Positions 7,577 through 10,594 of a stretch of DNA of 10,594 bases are shown here, one piece after another. The translations under genes were made by a program, and so were the position numbers. Source of the DNA: CAZXWN01 sp964644695 [NCBI: uncultured bacterium] (GTDB lineage: Bacteria > UBP4 > UBA4092). The notes beneath the pieces were generated by a model. That model searched no databases. It saw only the letters and a list, made by a program, of their open reading frames with translations, and was not told the DNA's origin. The stretch covers positions 1-10,594 of the forward strand of contig CAZXWN010000026.1 in the NCBI GenBank assembly GCA_964644695.1, in the 5' to 3' direction. The stretch's first letter is position 1, and each line of letters opens with the position of its first letter.

Positions 7577-8413
7577 ATGAAGGCTAGACCAACCACTTGG
7601 ATTTTATGTCTTTTCCTGATGGTACTGGGCTTGGTCCCGGTAATAGCCCAGGAAGTAATCGTGGATAATACATCCGCATCTGAAACAGCCAAATTTGAAC
7701 AAATACCGCCAAACACTTGGGTTGTCAGCGAGTATGGGGAGAATTACAAGAAAACAAAGCTCTATCGAAAAAAAGGGGCCGGTGCCAATACCGCCGTATG
7801 GACCGCTCAACTCCCTAAAGGCCGTTACAATGTCCAGGCCTGGGTCAATTCCAATATGTACGCCAGTGATGCTCACTACACCGTCGTACATAGTAAGGGT
7901 ACCACCCAGATAAAACGAAGCCAGCTGGCAACAGGGGGTGGCTGGTCTATTGAGTTAGGTGTTTATGAGTTTAACGGTGAATCTAAAGTCATCCTGAGTG
8001 ATGACTTTTCTGGACCCGAAACCTATGTCGTAGCAGATGCCATTCGATTCACTAAAGCCGATCCTACTAAAATCGTCTGGATGTCTCATTCCATGGAAGA
8101 GGCGCTTGAACTTTCCACTACGATGAATAAACCCATTCTTGCTTATTTCTCTACCGAAGTCAGTTCAGAATGCCAGAAATTGGAAAGTGAACCATTCCTG
8201 AATCCCACCGTAGTCAATCTCTCCGAGAAATATTTGCCGGTGTTAATTCGTGCTGATAAAACAAATGGGAGCCTTAATACCTACGAAGTATTCCGTGTAC
8301 CGACCATCATTCTCTTCACTAAAGAAGGGACTGAAATTACACGGTTCTCTGGTTATAAATCATCTACGGAACTGGTGAAAATATTAAACGCGGGTTTGTC
8401 TAAAGCTAAATAA
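7577..8413 (+). CDS. Secreted golvesin-C-like plus thioredoxin-like protein
   Basis: This is an exported protein of 278 residues with two domains; its function is unknown. Residues 1-24 form a signal peptide (basic start, hydrophobic WILCLFLMVLGLVPV, likely cut after VIA-24). Residues 26-158 resemble the golvesin C-terminal-like beta-sandwich domain: VIVDNTSA at the start, AVWTAQLPKGRYNVQAWV (73-90), HYTVVHSKGTTQI (100-112), and VVADAIRFT (151-159) at the end. Residues 168-275 resemble a thioredoxin fold of the Thioredoxin_7 type: MEEALELSTTMNKPILAYFS, then Ser196-x-x-Cys199 where CxxC is expected, then a likely cis-proline in RVPTIILF (240-247) and a C-terminal helix. The lone cysteine makes a classical dithiol oxidoreductase role unlikely. 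AGGAG lies 7 bases before the ATG and a strong terminator follows, so it is probably monocistronic. It acts in the periplasm or outside the cell. The signal peptide and Trx-like fold are fairly sure; the golvesin match is by motif memory. Confidence 0.8.
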   Translation: MKARPTTWILCLFLMVLGLVPVIAQEVIVDNTSASETAKFEQIPPNTWVVSEYGENYKKTKLYRKKGAGANTAVWTAQLPKGRYNVQAWVNSNMYASDAHYTVVHSKGTTQIKRSQLATGGGWSIELGVYEFNGESKVILSDDFSGPETYVVADAIRFTKADPTKIVWMSHSMEEALELSTTMNKPILAYFSTEVSSECQKLESEPFLNPTVVNLSEKYLPVLIRADKTNGSLNTYEVFRVPTIILFTKEGTEITRFSGYKSSTELVKILNAGLSKAK

Positions 8414-8432
8414 CCCAAAATCCTGTAACTCA

Positions 8433-8467
8433 AACACTCTGGAGCAAATCGTTCCAGAGTGTTTTTT
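8433..8467 (+). terminator. Strong intrinsic terminator
   Basis: AACACTCTGGA (8433-8443) pairs perfectly with TCCAGAGTGTT (8453-8463) around a 9-base loop, and a run of T follows (8462-8467, then ATTTT). It lies 20 bases after the stop of the secreted-protein gene. It may also slow minus-strand transcripts from the FtsB-like gene, although the T tract on that side is short. Confidence 0.9.
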
Positions 8468-8530
8468 ATTTTACTGATGGAATCCGCATCAACATTGTAA
8501 TAGGAATAATCACGGAGGGAGGAAAGTTAC

Positions 8531-8869
8531 CTATTCCGATTTGGGGACATAAATCACTTCACCCGGGCGGGCGTATTTCAATTGTTTCCGGGCTAATCGC
8601 TCAATAGTTTCAGGGTCAGCAGTTTTTAAGCTGGTTTCTTCCTGCTTCAACTGAGCAATAGTTTTTTGAGTATGAAGAATCTCACGGTTCAGGTTGGACT
8701 GCCGTTCATGCAGGGTATAGTACTCAATGACATTCTTGAGGTACATCCCGCCAAACGGCACCCCGATAAAAATCAACAACAGGATAACCAGTTTCCGATT
8801 CCACTGGATGCCTAGGGAAAAAGAAACCTTCTTCCGTTTTTTACCGAGTTTTTTACGATTATTTTTCAT
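8531..8869 (-). CDS. FtsB/DivIC family septum formation initiator
   Basis: This is a small bitopic division protein of 112 residues, the usual size for FtsB/DivIC. In the known family it binds FtsL and FtsQ and helps to activate septal peptidoglycan synthesis at the inner membrane. Residues 1-25 are strongly basic and cytoplasmic. Residues 27-45 (KLVILLLIFIGVPFGGMYL) form one transmembrane helix. Residues 46-85 are a periplasmic coiled coil (RQSNLNREILHTQKTIAQLK). The C-terminus DPETIERLARKQLKYARPGEV (85-105) is the family hallmark, followed by IYVPK. No good ribosome-binding site precedes the ATG at 8869; a likely promoter close upstream would give a very short leader. It is convergent with the secreted-protein gene and divergent from larB. 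I leave the symbol blank because FtsB and DivIC cannot be told apart here. Confidence 0.88.
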   Translation of the reverse strand: MKNNRKKLGKKRKKVSFSLGIQWNRKLVILLLIFIGVPFGGMYLKNVIEYYTLHERQSNLNREILHTQKTIAQLKQEETSLKTADPETIERLARKQLKYARPGEVIYVPKSE

Positions 8870-8880
8870 TGTCCGATTCT

Positions 8881-8931
8881 ATTTTCAGTTTCTTTGAGAT
8901 GGTTGTCAATGCTTTTTACCACAAATAAATT
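8881..8931. promoter_or_regulatory. Overlapping divergent promoter candidates
   Basis: On the plus strand TTGTCA (8903-8908) and TAAATT (8926-8931) are 17 bases apart. On the minus strand a perfect TTGACA (8909-8904) lies 17 bases from GAAAAT (8886-8881), which would start transcription only a few bases before the FtsB-like ATG at 8869. The two -35 elements overlap in the same 7 bases, so the two directions could compete. These are sequence matches only. Confidence 0.4.
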
Positions 8932-8976
8932 AAAAAGGCCTTCTCAGTAGCACGATCTCAAGAATTTATCGCTTTC

Positions 8977-8985
8977 TGATATAGT
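8977..8985 (+). promoter_or_regulatory. Extended -10 promoter candidate for larBC
   Basis: TG-A-TATAGT (8977-8985) matches an extended -10 element (TGnTATAAT with one mismatch), with no strong -35 in front, as such promoters allow. Transcription would begin near 8992 and give a leader of about 30-40 bases before larB. It is a better candidate for larB than the TTGTCA/TAAATT pair further upstream because it is closer to consensus. Confidence 0.4.
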
Positions 8986-9030
8986 AATAAAAGAACCTTA
9001 CCTCGAGTCAAAGGAAGGATGGGCCAGGTC

Positions 9031-9783
9031 ATGGATGAGACCAAACTGAAAGAGTTATTACAGCATGTCAAAGACGGAGATGTCTCCGTTCATGATGCTT
9101 TCCGTGAAATCAAATTTCTCCCCTATGAAGATTTGGGATTTGCCAAAGTGGACCATCACCGAAGTCTCCGACAGGGAGTTCCTGAAGTCATTTTCTGTCA
9201 GGGAAAAACTGTTGAACAGATTGTCCAGATAACGGATCGAATCGTGGCTGCGGGCCATAATCTGCTGGCCACACGCGCCAATTTTGAGACCTTCAATGCG
9301 ATTCAGAGAAAACATCCCACAGCGCAATATTTCGATATTGCCCGAATCATTACCATCCAGACAACACCCCTGAAAAAGAAACCCGGACAAATCGCTGTAT
9401 TGTGTGCCGGGACCTCAGACATTCCCGTTGCGGAAGAGGCGGCGATGACTGCCGAAGCCCTGGGGAATACGATCACCCGGGTTTATGATGTCGGAGTGGC
9501 GGGGATCCATCGGTTATTAGAACAGCAGGAACTCCTGTCCGAATCCCGGGTCATTATTGTCGTAGCCGGGATGGAGGGTGCGTTACCCTCGGTTGTGGCT
9601 GGACTGGTCAACTGTCCTGTAATTGCAGTTCCCACCAGTGTGGGGTATGGGGCCAGTTTTGGTGGACTGGCTGCCCTGTTATCCATGCTCAACAGCTGCG
9701 CGTCCGGTGTCGCCGTCGTCAATATTGATAACGGATTTGGGGCCGGTTATATGTCTCACCTGATCAATTCAAAAAACTCATAA
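9031..9783 (+). CDS. larB: LarB, nickel-pincer cofactor biosynthesis
   Basis: In the known pathway LarB carboxylates the pyridinium ring of nicotinic acid adenine dinucleotide and releases AMP, giving the dicarboxylated mononucleotide that LarE then thiolates. The protein has 250 residues from ATG 9031 (254 from ATG 9019). Its N-terminal third has YEDLGFAKVDHHRSLRQGVPE (32-52). Its C-terminal part is PurE/AIR-carboxylase-like, with AVLCAGTSDIPVAEEAA (122-138), VAGMEGALPSVVAGL (178-192) and PTSVGYGASFGGLAALL (201-217). The tail LNSCASGVAVVNIDNGFGAGY (220-240) includes Cys223, which corresponds to the cysteine reported to form the substrate adduct in Lactobacillus LarB. AAGGAAGG at 9011-9018 lies against ATG 9019 and 12 bases before ATG 9031; I prefer 9031 because MDETKLKELL fits the usual start. 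It is followed by larC after 12 bases. Confidence 0.95.
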   Translation: MDETKLKELLQHVKDGDVSVHDAFREIKFLPYEDLGFAKVDHHRSLRQGVPEVIFCQGKTVEQIVQITDRIVAAGHNLLATRANFETFNAIQRKHPTAQYFDIARIITIQTTPLKKKPGQIAVLCAGTSDIPVAEEAAMTAEALGNTITRVYDVGVAGIHRLLEQQELLSESRVIIVVAGMEGALPSVVAGLVNCPVIAVPTSVGYGASFGGLAALLSMLNSCASGVAVVNIDNGFGAGYMSHLINSKNS

Positions 9784-9795
9784 AGGAATTTGTGA

Positions 9796-10594
9796 ATGAA
9801 AGTTGCTTATCTGGACTGTTTCTCCGGTATTAGTGGAGATATGACCCTGGGAGCGGTGATGGCCGCAGGGGTTCCATTAGAAACACTGGCGGCCGAACTG
9901 GCTAAACTCAACCTGACAGGATATGAATTGACAGCCACTCCCGTCATGAAAAAAGGGATTACGGCTATCAAGGCCGAAATTGTTGTGACTGAAAAACAAG
10001 TATTCCGGCATCTGCCACAAATCGAGAAAATCATAAACAGCTCTACTCTGTCTGACAAAATCAAAGCAGACAGCCTCAAGGTCTTCAAACGATTGGGAGA
10101 AGCCGAAGCCAAAGTCCATGGTATCCCCCTGGAGAAAGTCCATTTTCATGAAGTCGGTGCCATGGATTCCATCATGGATATTGTCGGCGGCGTGATTGGG
10201 CTTCATTTACTCGGCATTGAGAAACTATATTGTTCTCCCCTGAACACCGGCAGTGGCACCGTTCAAACCGAACATGGATTACTTCCAGTCCCGGCTCCGG
10301 CCACAGTCGAATTATGTAAAAACACACCCCTTTACAGTAACGGTGTCGAAAAAGAACTGGTCACTCCCACGGGAGCCGCCCTGGTAACGACACTGGCTGA
10401 ATCTTTCGGACCGCTACCGCCGATGACTATTACAACCGTCGGATATGGAGCTGGAGGGGCGGATCTTCCTACTCAGGCCAATGTCCTCCGTTTGATTATC
10501 GGTGAAGAGGCGGCAGGCAAGAAAACCGATACCGTCACCCTTCTGGAAACCAATCTGGATGATGTGAACCCCCAGACTTATGACCTGGTGATGG
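9796..10594 (+). CDS. larC: LarC nickel insertion protein (3' end cut off)
   Basis: LarC inserts nickel into the pincer nucleotide precursor in a CTP-dependent cyclometallation, the last step in making the cofactor used by lactate racemase (LarA) and related epimerases. The reading frame is open from ATG 9796 to the window edge: 266 codons are seen and the C-terminus is missing. Family motifs are MKVAYLDCFSGISGDMTLGA (1-20), VHFHEVGAMDSIMDIVGGV (115-133), NTGSGTVQTEHGLLPVPAPAT (152-172), ELVTPTGAALV (192-202), VGYGAGGADL (219-228) and LETNLDDVNPQ (251-261). AAAGGA (9782-9787) overlaps the larB stop and stands 8 bases ahead of the start, so the two genes are surely co-transcribed. In Lactobacillus larC is split by a programmed frameshift; no break is seen in this part. 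Confidence 0.95.
   Translation, partial: MKVAYLDCFSGISGDMTLGAVMAAGVPLETLAAELAKLNLTGYELTATPVMKKGITAIKAEIVVTEKQVFRHLPQIEKIINSSTLSDKIKADSLKVFKRLGEAEAKVHGIPLEKVHFHEVGAMDSIMDIVGGVIGLHLLGIEKLYCSPLNTGSGTVQTEHGLLPVPAPATVELCKNTPLYSNGVEKELVTPTGAALVTTLAESFGPLPPMTITTVGYGAGGADLPTQANVLRLIIGEEAAGKKTDTVTLLETNLDDVNPQTYDLVM

Noticed and set aside
8511-8530. GGAGGGAGG sequence on the plus strand resembling a strong ribosome-binding site
   Set aside because: No start codon at a usable distance and no plus-strand frame follow; it lies beside the stop of the minus-strand FtsB-like gene.
1-10594. Mobile element, CRISPR, tRNA, rRNA, toxin-antitoxin or defence system
   Set aside because: No transposase, integrase, direct-repeat array, tRNA-like fold or paired small toxin gene was seen on either strand; the content is housekeeping.

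Overview
The window is a bacterial chromosomal segment made mostly of housekeeping genes. I see no mobile element, CRISPR array, rRNA, tRNA or recognisable defence or biosynthetic cluster. Its content (YicC, guanylate kinase, CoaBC, a PilT-type ATPase, a [4Fe-4S] family 4 uracil-DNA glycosylase, an FtsB/DivIC-like division protein, a DUF2339 membrane protein, LarB and LarC) fits a free-living, pilus-bearing bacterium. The secreted golvesin-like domain protein and the absence of rpoZ between gmk and coaBC hint at a poorly sampled lineage, perhaps one of the Planctomycetes-, Omnitrophota- or Sumerlaeota-like candidate phyla. That placement is a guess and is not proven by the sequence.

Layout. 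Positions 51-2545 (minus strand) hold a large DUF2339 polytopic membrane protein that ends in a hairpin terminator. It diverges from a plus-strand run: yicC (2723-3616), gmk (3684-4316, TTG start), coaBC (overlapping gmk, ending at 5521), a PilT/PilU-family ATPase (5595-6692) and a family 4 uracil-DNA glycosylase (6707-7480). An AT-rich leader with a 10-bp inverted repeat (7494-7544) precedes a secreted two-domain protein (7577-8413). That gene ends in a strong intrinsic terminator (8433-8467). A small FtsB/DivIC-like gene (8531-8869, minus strand) converges on this terminator and diverges from larB (9031-9783) and larC (9796 onward, cut by the window edge).

How the genes relate. YicC (RNA turnover), Gmk (GMP to GDP) and CoaBC (coenzyme A synthesis) form a common conserved block. 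Gmk and CoaBC overlap and are probably translationally coupled. The PilT-like ATPase and the DNA glycosylase follow in the same direction with little spacing. LarB and LarC act in sequence in nickel-pincer nucleotide cofactor synthesis, so a LarA-type racemase or epimerase is expected somewhere in this genome.

No clear new system is visible. The points most worth a second look are a secreted fusion of a golvesin-C-like domain to a thioredoxin-like domain whose CxxC has become SxxC, and a two-codon ORF sitting between a consensus ribosome-binding site and the start of the DUF2339 gene. Lesser points are unusual residues in the nucleotide-binding loops of Gmk and the inverted-repeat leader at 7494-7544.
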